A stretch of DNA of 39,798 nt from Alphaproteobacteria bacterium (GCA_025360605.1 JANYBV010000026.1:1-39798); one strand, 5' to 3'. Shown: positions 8,826-16,821, numbered from the stretch's first letter. A program made the numbers and translations. Notes: a model not told the origin generated them from the letters alone.

Positions 8826-9524
8826 ATGAAAAAACATCTGACAACCCTGATATTCGTGCTTTTTCCGCAGATTTTCTGCGCTGGCGCTCTGTTGGCAACG
8901 CCGTTAAACGGCCTTACCGAGGCTGAACAGGCCTATCATGACAAAATATTCGATTACGTTATGGATACGGTCAATCCCGACCAGAAATACGACTGGTCGA
9001 GCTATAGCGGCAAAGGTTCCATTCAGGTGGGAAAGCCGTTTGTCAGCAAATCCAGATCCAATTGCCGTGAATTCACCGAAAACTACACCGTGCAGGGTAG
9101 TGACGGCAAAAGTAAGGGCTATGGCTGCCGCCGCTCGAACGGTGATGGCTGGTGCCGCCTGAAGGCGGACGAAGTGCTTACCTGCGCGCTTGAGCGCCGT
9201 GGCTTTTCGGTAGGCGGTGGCGGTAGCAGTGGTGGCGGCGGTTCCTACAGCGTCGATACTCCCGATGTAAACATGCCCAGCGGTGGCATCGGTAATGTTG
9301 GTAGCCCCAACGTCAACGTGAATATTGATACCTCTGGAATCAAAGGCCCGAATACGCACGGCAGCGGAAACCATGGCGGCACTCAAAACCAGCAGCAGAA
9401 AACCGGCGATGTTAAAAGAGGTGAAGCGTCCGACACTGCCTACAGCGTCACCGACACACTCGGCAACGGTGCTGCCAAAGGTACGGGCGCGGCTATCGGC
9501 TGGTTTCAGGACATGTTCCGCTAG
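8826..9524 (+). CDS. Exported glycine/asparagine-rich protein of unknown function
   Basis: 232 residues. An N-terminal signal peptide is clear: KK, then a hydrophobic core (LIFVLFPQIFCAGALL) with likely cleavage after ALLA. Residues about 25-135 form a folded part with several Cys (CREF, CRRS, CRLK, CALE), suggesting disulphides. The C-terminal half is low complexity, rich in Gly, Asn, Ser and Thr (GGGGSSGGGGSYSVDTPDV onward). It looks like an extracellular flexible tail or stalk. No family is recognised. The gene stands alone, with a possible terminator palindrome overlapping its stop. Confidence 0.65.
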   Translation: MKKHLTTLIFVLFPQIFCAGALLATPLNGLTEAEQAYHDKIFDYVMDTVNPDQKYDWSSYSGKGSIQVGKPFVSKSRSNCREFTENYTVQGSDGKSKGYGCRRSNGDGWCRLKADEVLTCALERRGFSVGGGGSSGGGGSYSVDTPDVNMPSGGIGNVGSPNVNVNIDTSGIKGPNTHGSGNHGGTQNQQQKTGDVKRGEASDTAYSVTDTLGNGAAKGTGAAIGWFQDMFR

Positions 9525-9554
9525 CTAGCGGTAAATTCGTAGGTATTTTTTTTT
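9518..9554 (+). terminator. Possible terminator after the glycine-rich gene
   Basis: A perfect 14-bp palindrome CCGCTAGCTAGCGG (9518-9531) spans the stop codon. A run of nine T lies at 9546-9554. The gap of 14 nt between them is longer than in a classical Rho-independent terminator, so confidence is low. Confidence 0.35.
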
Positions 9555-9614
9555 CTGCATTGCTACTGCAAATTTTTATTGGAATCTATATGTAGTTTAT
9601 TGTATGATGCCTTC

Positions 9615-9959
9615 ATGCAATATATAGGGCAATGTCGCAATGTCATCTACCTGCCGGTTGCTTCGAATGACAACGAAGATCTTCTGGAGTTTGCCTTTCC
9701 CGCTGTTGATCTGGCCTTTGTCCGTGAACTAAAAAAAGATCTCCGGCAGCAGAATGCCGAAAGCGGAATTTTATTGTGGTCGCGCAAGGAGCGCCGTTTT
9801 TTTCAGGAAATCATGGATGCCGAACGCTACCTGCTGATGCGCTATTTCATGTATGGTGTGCCGGAGGAATCTATCCGCGAGTTGAAGCGTTACATCCTTG
9901 ACCACTATCTTTTTCCTAAAACAAAAGGCCGAAAATCAGCCAAGAAAAAGCGTAAATAA
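9615..9959 (+). CDS. Small charged protein of unknown function
   Basis: 114 residues from the ATG at 9615; a TTG at 9579 would extend it by 12 residues and no strong ribosome site separates the two. The sequence is helical, rich in Glu, Arg and Leu, and ends in a very basic tail (KTKGRKSAKKKRK) that could bind nucleic acid or membrane. No signal peptide is seen and no family is recognised. It ends 10 bp before the small DUF1289 gene, so the two may form an operon. Confidence 0.55.
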   Translation: MQYIGQCRNVIYLPVASNDNEDLLEFAFPAVDLAFVRELKKDLRQQNAESGILLWSRKERRFFQEIMDAERYLLMRYFMYGVPEESIRELKRYILDHYLFPKTKGRKSAKKKRK

Positions 9960-9969
9960 GCTTTGCATT

Positions 9970-10137
9970 ATGAATGTGCCTTCCCCCTGTATTTCGGTAT
10001 GTAAGATGGATGAGTCGACAGGTTTTTGCCTCGGCTGCAAGCGCACGTCTGACGAAATCGCCATGTGGCTTTATTATACGGATACAGAGAAAACCGCAGT
10101 GATAGAACGCCTACGCCACCGAACGATCAGGCAATAG
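9970..10137 (+). CDS. DUF1289 family protein, likely cysteine-rich and metal-binding
   Basis: 55 residues. The start MNVPSPCISVCKMDESTGFC followed by LGCKRT carries four cysteines in the CxxxC...CxxC pattern of DUF1289. The rest, TSDEIAMWLYYTDTEK, is also typical of this family. It is a small soluble protein, and the cysteines probably bind a metal or Fe-S centre, as proposed for the family. The ATG at 9970 is 10 bp after the preceding stop. The exact role is unknown. Confidence 0.85.
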   Translation: MNVPSPCISVCKMDESTGFCLGCKRTSDEIAMWLYYTDTEKTAVIERLRHRTIRQ

Positions 10138-10226
10138 ACAAATGTGAGCTTTACCATTTATAAAGCCTTTTATTCTATGGTGCGCGATAGCTCATAGTGA
10201 ACGCCTTCTAACGCACGATTGCCCGC

Positions 10227-11063
10227 ATGATGGATTTTCTTACTAATATCGCCTATTCTTCTTACAATATGTTGTTGTGGGTAGGGATTTTTTTTATTGG
10301 CTATTCCGTCCTTGAAAATTTAACGCCCTGCAATCCCAAGCAGCGTCTGTCACCCAGAAATATTCTCACCGATATTTCCTTTATGTTGATTATGCCCATT
10401 TTTACCGGATTCATATTTACGGGCTACATGTATATCAGCATCTATATCTTGTTTCACAACGCCTCGCAGGATGACATCACGAATTATATCATGAATGGCT
10501 ATGGCCCACTTTCCCAGTGGCCGCTGTGGGTGCAGGCAATGGTGGTGTTTATTCTTTCCGATATTATGTTGTATTGGTTCCACCGCTGGTTTCATGGCCA
10601 TAACATGTGGCGTTGGCATGCCATCCACCACTCATCGACTCCCCTTGAATGGCACGCCACGTTCCGGTTCCATCCGGTTAATGAATGGCTATCCTTTACG
10701 TTGGTGAATAGTATTATTTTGTGGATGGGATTTTCACCAGCATCCATAGGTATCATGGGCACGTTTAACCTGATCTATTCGACAATGGTGCATGCCAATC
10801 TGGACTGGACGTTTGGCCCATTTAAATATGTATTTGCCAGCCCCGTTTTTCATCGCTGGCATCACACCTCGCAGGAAGAAGGCATGAATAAAAACTTTGC
10901 TCCCACCTTCCCGTTTCTGGATCTCATGTTTGGCACATTTTATATGCCCAAGGGCAGATTGCCGGAAACCTATGGTGTGCAAGGGGCGGACATTCCAAAG
11001 TCGTTCTGGGGGCTGATTGTTTGGCCATTCAGGCAGAAAAAATCAACCGGAAACAGGGTGTGA
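10227..11063 (+). CDS. Membrane fatty acid hydroxylase / sterol desaturase family protein
   Basis: 278 residues with several hydrophobic segments in the first 120 and again at about 160-190. The di-iron histidine clusters of the family are visible in order: HRWFHGHNMWRWHAIHHSS (about 120-135), HAT with FRFHPVNEW (about 145-155), and HRWHHTSQEEGMNKNFA (about 212-228). Families with this pattern hydroxylate or desaturate lipid chains, or modify sterols or hopanoids, using O2 in the inner membrane. Substrate is unknown. The ATG at 10227 is followed by a second ATG at 10230. It is flanked by unrelated genes and appears monocistronic. Confidence 0.88.
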   Translation: MMDFLTNIAYSSYNMLLWVGIFFIGYSVLENLTPCNPKQRLSPRNILTDISFMLIMPIFTGFIFTGYMYISIYILFHNASQDDITNYIMNGYGPLSQWPLWVQAMVVFILSDIMLYWFHRWFHGHNMWRWHAIHHSSTPLEWHATFRFHPVNEWLSFTLVNSIILWMGFSPASIGIMGTFNLIYSTMVHANLDWTFGPFKYVFASPVFHRWHHTSQEEGMNKNFAPTFPFLDLMFGTFYMPKGRLPETYGVQGADIPKSFWGLIVWPFRQKKSTGNRV

Positions 11064-11069
11064 AACGGA

Positions 11070-11495
11070 TTACGATTCCGTGCCGGACGTGTTCAGTAGT
11101 TTGTCCACCTCATCACTTGAAAGTCCCGATTTAACTTCCGGCGCAGCGGTTTCGGACGTTGGAGTCACAGCAGCCGTTTCTTCGCTCGCGGCGGTTTCAT
11201 CAACAGTAGCTGCCTGTTCAGGCTTATTATCCTGTTCGGGGGCTATTGGGGTTTCAGTTGACTGAGTGCCGCCAAATACAAATACATTTTGCAGGTACAT
11301 GCCATCACGGACAATACGCGCGGGAGCTTTGATGCCGCTGATATCAAGTGCCTGCTGCGCATTCGTGGCTTCCACCAGAATATAATTGCTGCGATCAGTA
11401 TAGACACGGTACTTACAGACGTTGGCGTCTGCAATTTCCTTATGAGGATAACTGATATCTTCGAACATCTCTGGAGTAATATCTTTGTGCCGCAT
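11070..11495 (-). CDS. Protein of unknown function downstream of a PAS-like gene
   Basis: 141 residues from the ATG at 11495; longer frames would overlap the preceding gene by about 60 nt. The first half (IADANVCKYRVYTDRSNYIL onward) looks like a compact beta-rich domain. The second half is low complexity, rich in Thr, Ala and Glu (ETPIAPEQDNKPEQ, SEETAAVTPTSE). No signal peptide is seen and no family is recognised. It starts 17 nt after the stop of the PAS-like gene, so co-transcription is likely. Confidence 0.55.
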   Translation of the reverse strand: MRHKDITPEMFEDISYPHKEIADANVCKYRVYTDRSNYILVEATNAQQALDISGIKAPARIVRDGMYLQNVFVFGGTQSTETPIAPEQDNKPEQAATVDETAASEETAAVTPTSETAAPEVKSGLSSDEVDKLLNTSGTES

Positions 11496-11511
11496 ATGGA
11501 TAACTAACTGA

Positions 11512-12024
11512 TTAATAGGCTTTCCAGCGCATACACCCAATAATGTGGGTGATATCGCTCTGGTTGGTTCCAAGTGGCAGTAAGCAAGTTCTGTACCGGA
11601 TATTGAGAAGCTTTAAGTTAACAAATTCCGATTCGTCGATCACTGGAGCTTTGGTTTTGCGGACTTCATCGAATTTATTGATCATGGGGGCGTTGGCGCT
11701 GGAAACCAGTTTCAGTGCCACGTCAGGATTGGAAATATCGTCGCCGTACGCTTCAACGAGGCTTTCTCCCAGATAGCTGTAGCGGTAGCCGAGGCGGCGC
11801 GTTACATCATCGATGCTGATGAGAAAACATGCGGGCCAAATATCCATCAAATCATCAGGGTCGATTTCGTTTTCGGAAGGAAACAGGCGGTCCCCCCTCA
11901 GGACGTCCCAGTATTCATTTAAACGCTCGTGAAAGCGCATTGCTTTGATTTCCGGCATTGTCGTCTCTGTTTGATGGTTATTCATAGGATAAGATAGCGT
12001 ATTTACAGTGGAATTAGTAGCCAT
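11512..12024 (-). CDS. PAS-domain protein (PAS_5/DUF1457-like)
   Basis: 170 residues. The pattern HERLNEYWDVLRGDRLFPSE, then DPDDLMDIWPACFLISID and RLGYRYSYLGESLVEAYG, matches the alphaproteobacterial PAS_5 family, whose members have an FLxDV core and a Gly-Tyr strand. These are PAS-fold sensor modules, often without an attached output domain. No kinase or cyclase is seen here, so its partner is unknown. The start at 12024 has GAGAGTA upstream. The genes on the opposite strand diverge from it at 12136. Confidence 0.75.
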   Translation of the reverse strand: MATNSTVNTLSYPMNNHQTETTMPEIKAMRFHERLNEYWDVLRGDRLFPSENEIDPDDLMDIWPACFLISIDDVTRRLGYRYSYLGESLVEAYGDDISNPDVALKLVSSANAPMINKFDEVRKTKAPVIDESEFVNLKLLNIRYRTCLLPLGTNQSDITHIIGCMRWKAY

Positions 12025-12135
12025 ATTACTCTCTTTTTTTTGCCACGTTTTAACCCTTTTTAAACCCGATTTGCTTTATGCCGAAAAATGTGATATGCAT
12101 GGGGTATAACTACACATGATTTTTGAGGTAGCAGA

Positions 12136-12453
12136 TTGGTTGATGTAACCCCACAGATTGCTGGAAGTGTTGCTCGGATGCGTGAAAAAATCAGCGCTGG
12201 GAAAGCAAAATCTGAGGTGTTAAAACTGCGCCTAGCCAATCTTGGTGAAATCGAACCATCTGAAAAGCGTGAAATGAGAGTGGGGCATGTGTCGGCCTTC
12301 AATCATGACTTGTCGAATGAACGAATCAACGCCCTCCTCGCCACCTTATTTAATCACCCCTCATCCGACCCTAAGGTTGCGTATCAGGAACCCCGCATCC
12401 CTCAAGGCATACCTCTCGAAGGTGGCCTTAAGGATAAAGCCACGGTTGTCTGA
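12136..12453 (+). CDS. Protein of unknown function with TTG start
   Basis: 105 residues. The start is TTG at 12136, with AGGTA five nt upstream; no ATG in this frame is nearby. The protein is helical at the front (MVDVTPQIAGSVARMREKIS) and has an acidic and basic middle and a Pro-rich end. It contains two short stretches, ALLATLF and LRLANLG, but no signal peptide. No family is recognised. It converges with the flagellar-rod-like gene across 21 bp. The coding call rests on the uninterrupted frame with a good ribosome site. Confidence 0.5.
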   Translation: MVDVTPQIAGSVARMREKISAGKAKSEVLKLRLANLGEIEPSEKREMRVGHVSAFNHDLSNERINALLATLFNHPSSDPKVAYQEPRIPQGIPLEGGLKDKATVV

Positions 12454-12474
12454 TTTTAAAAATCCGGTTGAATC

Positions 12475-12852
12475 CTAGCCGATGATATCCAGCAGGTTTT
12501 TGAACATATTATCCTGCGCCTGAATAGTCTTCAGGTTTGCCTTGAAATCATATGATGCCAGTTTAGTCTGGATCAGTTCATTGGCAGTATCGACATTGGG
12601 CACTTGCTGCAAGCCGCCCTGCGGATCTGCCACCGTATTCGTCGCAGGATTAGTATTACTAACCTGCGTTGTAACCCCGCCACTGGACAGCGATATCTGA
12701 TCGACACGCTGTGCGCTATATGGGGTATCAGAAACTTTTCCATCCGTCACCGATTTGGTACTGAACTGGTTCGCCAGATTATTCGCGCTGACTTCCAGAC
12801 GCTTGCTGGCGGCGTTAAGACCGGATAATGCGGTATCGATGGATGAAACCAT
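12475..12852 (-). CDS. Flagellar basal-body rod protein-like (FlgC-like)
   Basis: 125 residues. The N-terminus ALSGLNAASKRLEVSANNLAN is the classic flagellar axial-protein signature (SALxxxxxRxxVxANNLAN). The C-terminus (ELIQTKLASYDFKANLKTI then QDNMFKNLLDII) is the matching C-terminal helix. Length is near FlgC, yet the middle is shortened. It stands alone: no other flagellar gene is in this window, so it may be an orphan rod-type protein. The start at 12852 has AGGGAG upstream. It would assemble in the periplasmic rod or act in another axial structure. Confidence 0.75.
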   Translation of the reverse strand: MVSSIDTALSGLNAASKRLEVSANNLANQFSTKSVTDGKVSDTPYSAQRVDQISLSSGGVTTQVSNTNPATNTVADPQGGLQQVPNVDTANELIQTKLASYDFKANLKTIQAQDNMFKNLLDIIG

Positions 12853-12921
12853 AGAAAAACTCCCTGTTTAGCTATCCATCCAGTGTAGCAAAGCCGCGTT
12901 AACGGAGTCTTAACCAATAAG

Positions 12922-12940
12922 GGCATTTGCATCAAATGCC
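12922..12940. terminator. Perfect hairpin downstream of olsA, possible terminator
   Basis: GGCATTTG, three loop bases, then CAAATGCC form a perfect 8-bp stem in the 132-bp gap between olsA (ends at 12985, leftward) and the flagellar-like gene. Read leftward it follows olsA, but no long T-run follows, so terminator function is uncertain. The rest of the gap shows no other clear signal. Confidence 0.35.
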
Positions 12941-12984
12941 AGCAATTTCAGCATTCAGCCAAAATTCGCGTGTAAAAACAGAAA

Positions 12985-13821
12985 CTAATTTTTTACGCGC
13001 AGGAAACGGGGGTGGAATTTGGCGGGCTTGACGTGGGTATGGCGGTGACGGCTGCGGATGGACTGGATGGATTCATCAATCACCTTCTGGCAGTGGGCGG
13101 CCAGTTTTTTGCGGTTTTCGTATTGCTCAATGGTGACGGGTTCAAGGAATACCAGCTCGGCTTCAATCGGTGCTACTTTCAGGATATTCCACAAATGCGG
13201 CATCAGTTCCATATCGCCATACCATGCGATGAAGGGCCACTGCGTCGTATCAATTGGCAGGCGGCGTATGGTGCTGTACGTCACCGCAACTGGCTGGATG
13301 GTGACGGGCTGATCGTTGATAGTTTCACTCGCAAGGCTAAAAAAACCTGATTTAAACGGAACCATGTGCAGGCCGTTGCCGGTAGTAGCTTCCGGAAATA
13401 CGCAGACCATGGAGCCTTCGGATAATGCGGTAAGCACATCGCTTTTGCCTTCTCCCAGTTTTTCCGGACGGCGGTCGACGAAAATAGATCCGCTCATGCG
13501 GGAAATAGTTTTAATTATTGGCCAGCTTGCGATTTCAATTTTAGGCGTGAAATGCATGGGTGTTTTGGAGTTGAGTATCACCACATCGAGATACGAGATG
13601 TGATTGCTCACCACCAGCAGCGGCCTGATCGGCGAGCTGATGCCTGTCACTTTAACTCTGACGCCTATAATCTTAAGCATGCCCGCGCACGAAACCATCA
13701 TGATGCGGTCACGCAGGGATAATTTTTTTAGCTTATAGGCTATGGCAAGCGGTGCCAGCCACAGTACTATCCACAGGACAAGGAGAGCTAGTTTGAGGGT
13801 AGCCTTGACGTTTCCCAGCAT
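12985..13821 (-). CDS. olsA: Acyl-sn-glycerol-phosphate / lyso-ornithine lipid acyltransferase (PlsC/OlsA-like)
   Basis: 278 residues from the ATG at 13821 (a TTG at 13827 is also in frame). The N-terminus is hydrophobic and membrane-bound (LKLALLVLWIVLWLAPLAI). The acyltransferase box NHISYLD, with His and Asp of the HX4D motif, is near residue 90. The FPEATTG box is near residue 145. It transfers an acyl group to a lysolipid on the inner membrane. Next to an OlsB-type GNAT gene with a 2-nt gap, it most likely completes ornithine-lipid synthesis, but a plain PlsC role cannot be excluded. Confidence is high for the family and moderate for the substrate. Confidence 0.8.
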   Translation of the reverse strand: MLGNVKATLKLALLVLWIVLWLAPLAIAYKLKKLSLRDRIMMVSCAGMLKIIGVRVKVTGISSPIRPLLVVSNHISYLDVVILNSKTPMHFTPKIEIASWPIIKTISRMSGSIFVDRRPEKLGEGKSDVLTALSEGSMVCVFPEATTGNGLHMVPFKSGFFSLASETINDQPVTIQPVAVTYSTIRRLPIDTTQWPFIAWYGDMELMPHLWNILKVAPIEAELVFLEPVTIEQYENRKKLAAHCQKVIDESIQSIRSRHRHTHVKPAKFHPRFLRVKN

Positions 13822-13823
13822 TA

Positions 13824-14633
13824 TCAATCTGCCGGAGTTCCGTAACGCTGCGCGTATTTTTCGGTAACCAGATTGGTTTTCACCACAATGCTCACGTCGG
13901 TGGTGTTGTATTCCGCGTCAATCACGGCGCCAAGCCCAATGTATCCGCTCAGGCGAAGATAGCCTTTGATGAGTGCCGGAAGATTGGAAAATGCTTCTTT
14001 GGCGTTTACTTCGTCTTTGGGCATCAGGTTCATGTCGATATAGCGCTCCGGCAGCGCAATCGGGCGCAGTTCTTCCGGTGCCAGATGATAGTGATGCAGG
14101 TAGGAAAGTGCCATCGCGTGGTCTTTCGGATTCGTACCGTGGAAGCTGGCGCAGCCAAACATCAGCGCCACTTCAAACTTGGCCACATACGAACCGATGC
14201 CGCGCCAGAGCAACTGCATCACCGCCCTGTTACGGTAGTTAGGGTCAACGCAGGAGCGGCCTACTTCGAGAATTTCGCCCTTATAATTATTGATTGCATC
14301 GATATTAAATTCGCTCTGGCTGTAGAAGCGGCCTATTTTTGCCGTGGCAGCGCGACGCAGCAAACGGTACGTTCCTACTACCAGTGCATTGCCATCTTCC
14401 CGATGTTCAACCACCAGAAGATGGTCGCACACGGCATCAAAATCATCCATATCGCGTTTGGTGCGTTCGACTTCCGCGCTTGGCTTCGCTCCCATTTCCT
14501 CGCAAAAAACGCGGTAGCGCAAACGCTGTGCGGCCTCAATTTGTTCGGGGCGGCTTGCAATAATAACTTCCAGATTGCCCGCAACGGGTCTACCCAGATC
14601 GTAAAGTGACGATGGTGTTTTAATTGCGAGCAT
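13824..14633 (-). CDS. olsB: GNAT-type ornithine N-acyltransferase (OlsB-like)
   Basis: 269 residues. It has the GNAT-like layout of OlsB/hemolysin-like proteins: RPEQIEAAQRLRYRVFCEEM near residue 30-50, then the acidic region MDDFDAVCDHLLVVE. ILEVGRSCVDPNYRNRAVM follows near residue 125-145, where family members bind acyl-ACP. The likely reaction is acyl transfer to the alpha-amino group of ornithine, the first step to ornithine lipids. It overlaps fur by one base (TAATG) and is followed by olsA after 2 nt. The fur-olsB-olsA order recurs in alphaproteobacteria. Substrate is inferred from the family and from the olsA neighbour. Confidence 0.82.
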   Translation of the reverse strand: MLAIKTPSSLYDLGRPVAGNLEVIIASRPEQIEAAQRLRYRVFCEEMGAKPSAEVERTKRDMDDFDAVCDHLLVVEHREDGNALVVGTYRLLRRAATAKIGRFYSQSEFNIDAINNYKGEILEVGRSCVDPNYRNRAVMQLLWRGIGSYVAKFEVALMFGCASFHGTNPKDHAMALSYLHHYHLAPEELRPIALPERYIDMNLMPKDEVNAKEAFSNLPALIKGYLRLSGYIGLGAVIDAEYNTTDVSIVVKTNLVTEKYAQRYGTPAD

Positions 14634-15061
14634 TATTGACCTTTTGCATCCAGAGGGACGGCATATAGTTCAAGCCTGTGATCGACCAGCCGGTAGCCGA
14701 GCTTATGAGCGATTTCTTTTTGTAATTTTTCGATAGCTTCATTGCTGAATTCAATCACTTTCCCTGTTTTCAGATCAATCAGATGATCATGATGTTCTTC
14801 CGACACTTCTTCGTAGCGCGCACGTCCGTCGCCAAAATCATGGCGTTGTGTGATACCGGCCTCTTCAAAGAGTTTGACGGTCCGGTACACGGTAGCAATG
14901 CTGATATGCGGATCGGCGATAACGGCACGCTGGTAAAGCAATTCAACATCAGGGTGGTCATTGGATTCTGATATAACCCGAGCAATGGTACGACGCTGGC
15001 CTGTCATTTTCAGGCCCTTCTCCGCACACTTCACCTCAATCCTCGATATGCTTTCGCGCAA
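14633..15061 (-). CDS. fur: Fur-family transcriptional regulator
   Basis: 142 residues with a TTG start at 15061; no ATG lies near the front, and GTG or ATG codons inside would remove part of the DNA-binding domain. The winged-helix includes TGQRRTIARVISES and the recognition region ISIATVYRTVKLFEEAG. The metal-binding region HHDHLID then KVIEF is the alphaproteobacterial Fur/Mur pattern and lacks the CxxC zinc cysteines of enterobacterial Fur. It would repress iron- or manganese-related genes when metal is present. It leads the fur-olsB-olsA operon, overlapping olsB by one base. No Fur box was identified by eye. Confidence 0.9.
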   Translation of the reverse strand: MRESISRIEVKCAEKGLKMTGQRRTIARVISESNDHPDVELLYQRAVIADPHISIATVYRTVKLFEEAGITQRHDFGDGRARYEEVSEEHHDHLIDLKTGKVIEFSNEAIEKLQKEIAHKLGYRLVDHRLELYAVPLDAKGQ

Positions 15062-15216
15062 TCACTGCCCCGCTTGCTAGTGCAACTCATTGCCAGCAAT
15101 CTACACAGAATTTTGCGTAAGGCAAGCTTTGCCGGAGTGGCCATGACAACCGTTTTTTAATATATCGGCATGTATAATTGCACATAACATGTCATTCCAG
15201 AACGGATAAGCCTTCA

Positions 15217-16017
15217 ATGCGGCCAGTTATTTCCACTAAAACATCCGGTTTTACCCTCTTCGAATTTTCGATTGTGGTTACGGTTATCTCATTGATAATA
15301 GGAGGTATTTTGGCTGGTCAGGCGATGATTCAGAATGCCAAGCTGCAAAGCGTTATGGCGGATATCGACGCCTTCACCAAGGCAGCGCAGACATTTCGTG
15401 ATAAATATAATTACCTGCCAGGGGATTTACCTTCGGCTGAAACATTTTGGGGGTCGATGACGGGCTGCCCGACACCGGCCTACTCCGCAATTGCAAGCCA
15501 GAAAACCTGTAATGGCGATGGAAATGGCCATATTGGCGACCATTGGGTCGGCCTGACCCACGACTACGAAATATTTACGATGTGGCAACAATTATCCGAT
15601 TCTGGATTAATCAAGGGAACCTTTAGCGGAATGAGCACGGCCAGCAGTTTTTATGACGGATTACCAGGTATCAACATTCCCAAATCCGTTTATGAAAACG
15701 GAGGTTATATGCTGCTGTATGTACAACCTCAGAATTTTGCTGCGGACCCTAATTATTTCGCCGCGGATTATGGGCATATGATTGCATTTGGTTCCAACAG
15801 TGCCAATAGTTTGACGCAACAGGCGCTGATTACGCCGGAAGAGGCCTCTATCATCGATAGTAAGATTGATGATGGCCTGCCTGCCGAGGGAAAGGTGTTG
15901 GCAGGTAAATCGGCATTGATGGCCAATTGCACCACCAGTGACACCGCATCTCTTTCGCGGTATAACATAGCTTATAAAGGCAGGGCATGTGGACTATTTT
16001 TTATTACAGGGCTGTAG
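15217..16017 (+). CDS. Prepilin-type protein, first of three paralogues
   Basis: 266 residues from the ATG at 15217 (GGATAAG upstream). A short basic leader ends in the prepilin cleavage site SG|FTLFEFS. Glu at +5 precedes a single hydrophobic helix with IVVTVISLIIGGILAG. After it comes a large globular domain. Its marks are YNYLPGDLPSAETFWG, the loop CNGDGNGHIGD (two Asp, Gly-rich, like a calcium site), TMWQQLSDSGLI, and a late DSKIDDGLPAEGKV segment. It probably is processed by a prepilin peptidase and joins a pilus or pseudopilus. It shares this architecture with the next two genes, and its stop is one base before the next ATG. No assembly machinery is in the window apart from the broken gspF fragment. 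Confidence 0.85.
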   Translation: MRPVISTKTSGFTLFEFSIVVTVISLIIGGILAGQAMIQNAKLQSVMADIDAFTKAAQTFRDKYNYLPGDLPSAETFWGSMTGCPTPAYSAIASQKTCNGDGNGHIGDHWVGLTHDYEIFTMWQQLSDSGLIKGTFSGMSTASSFYDGLPGINIPKSVYENGGYMLLYVQPQNFAADPNYFAADYGHMIAFGSNSANSLTQQALITPEEASIIDSKIDDGLPAEGKVLAGKSALMANCTTSDTASLSRYNIAYKGRACGLFFITGL

Positions 16018-16018
16018 C

Positions 16019-16819
16019 ATGAAAAATCAAAAATGCAGTCATGGTTTTACCCTGCTGGAAATGTCTATTGTGCTGGTGATTATCGGCCTTGTGGTCGGTT
16101 CTATTTTTGCAGGCCAGAGTATGATTCGTTCCTCACAGTTGCAAACCATGCTGGGCGAATTTGATGCCAACCTTAAAGCAGTGAAGGAATTTCAGGATAA
16201 GTTTCTTGCGCTTCCGGGGGACATGAATAATGCAGAAAGCATGTGGGGCTCCGATGCCACCTGCCCCGCAACCGCCAGCGGCGTTACCCCCCATGTTGCG
16301 ACTTGTAATGGTGACGGCAACGGAACGATAGGCTCCAGTGATACGGCTGCAACTCTGACCAATTCGCGTGAGTGGTTTCGTGCGTGGCAGCAATTATCAA
16401 ATGCAGGATTTATCACGGCCCAACTCACCGGCACACCAGGTTCCGGTGGGGTTCAGGAAGCGCGTGTGGGGCAGAATGTTCCATCCTCAAGCGTGCGTGC
16501 TGCGGGCTGGACATTGCTCTATTATAGCCAGATCGCTGACAATACGTTTCTATGGGGTGACCAGTATGGCCATGTACTGGTATATGGCGGATTCTTGGCT
16601 AACAATATGACCCTCTCACCGGTGCTGACCTCCGGCGAGGCACTGGCGATTGACCAGAAAATAGATGATGGCAATCCGGGGATGGGTATTGTGCGCGCTT
16701 ATCGCACGGCGTTTTTGCCCAACTGCACGATCAACGACACCACACAGTTAGCGCAGACTTATGCGAAAACGGGTTCTACCGCCTTTGATTGTTCGCTGAT
16801 GTTTTTGATGAGGTTCTAG
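16019..16819 (+). CDS. Prepilin-type protein, second of three paralogues
   Basis: 266 residues. The leader MKNQKCSHG ends at the cleavage site HG|FTLLEMS, with Glu at +5 and the helix IVLVIIGLVVGSIFAG. Features shared with its neighbours are FLALPGDMNNAESMWG, the loop CNGDGNGTIGSSD, AWQQLSNAGFI, YGHVLVYGG and IDQKIDDGNPGMGIV. Paired cysteines early, in the middle and at the end suggest disulphides. It would be exported and cleaved like a type IV pilin. It starts one base after the first paralogue stops and is followed after two bases by the third. Homology to the first copy is clear through the whole length, not only the helix. Confidence 0.85.
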   Translation: MKNQKCSHGFTLLEMSIVLVIIGLVVGSIFAGQSMIRSSQLQTMLGEFDANLKAVKEFQDKFLALPGDMNNAESMWGSDATCPATASGVTPHVATCNGDGNGTIGSSDTAATLTNSREWFRAWQQLSNAGFITAQLTGTPGSGGVQEARVGQNVPSSSVRAAGWTLLYYSQIADNTFLWGDQYGHVLVYGGFLANNMTLSPVLTSGEALAIDQKIDDGNPGMGIVRAYRTAFLPNCTINDTTQLAQTYAKTGSTAFDCSLMFLMRF

Positions 16820-16821
16820 GC

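Noticed and set aside
11496-11573. TTG-started extension of the 11070-11495 gene
   Set aside because: It would overlap the preceding PAS-like gene by about 60 nt; the ATG at 11495 is preferred.
13771-13779. Second DnaA box CTATCCACA
   Set aside because: It has a mismatch and lies inside the olsA coding sequence.
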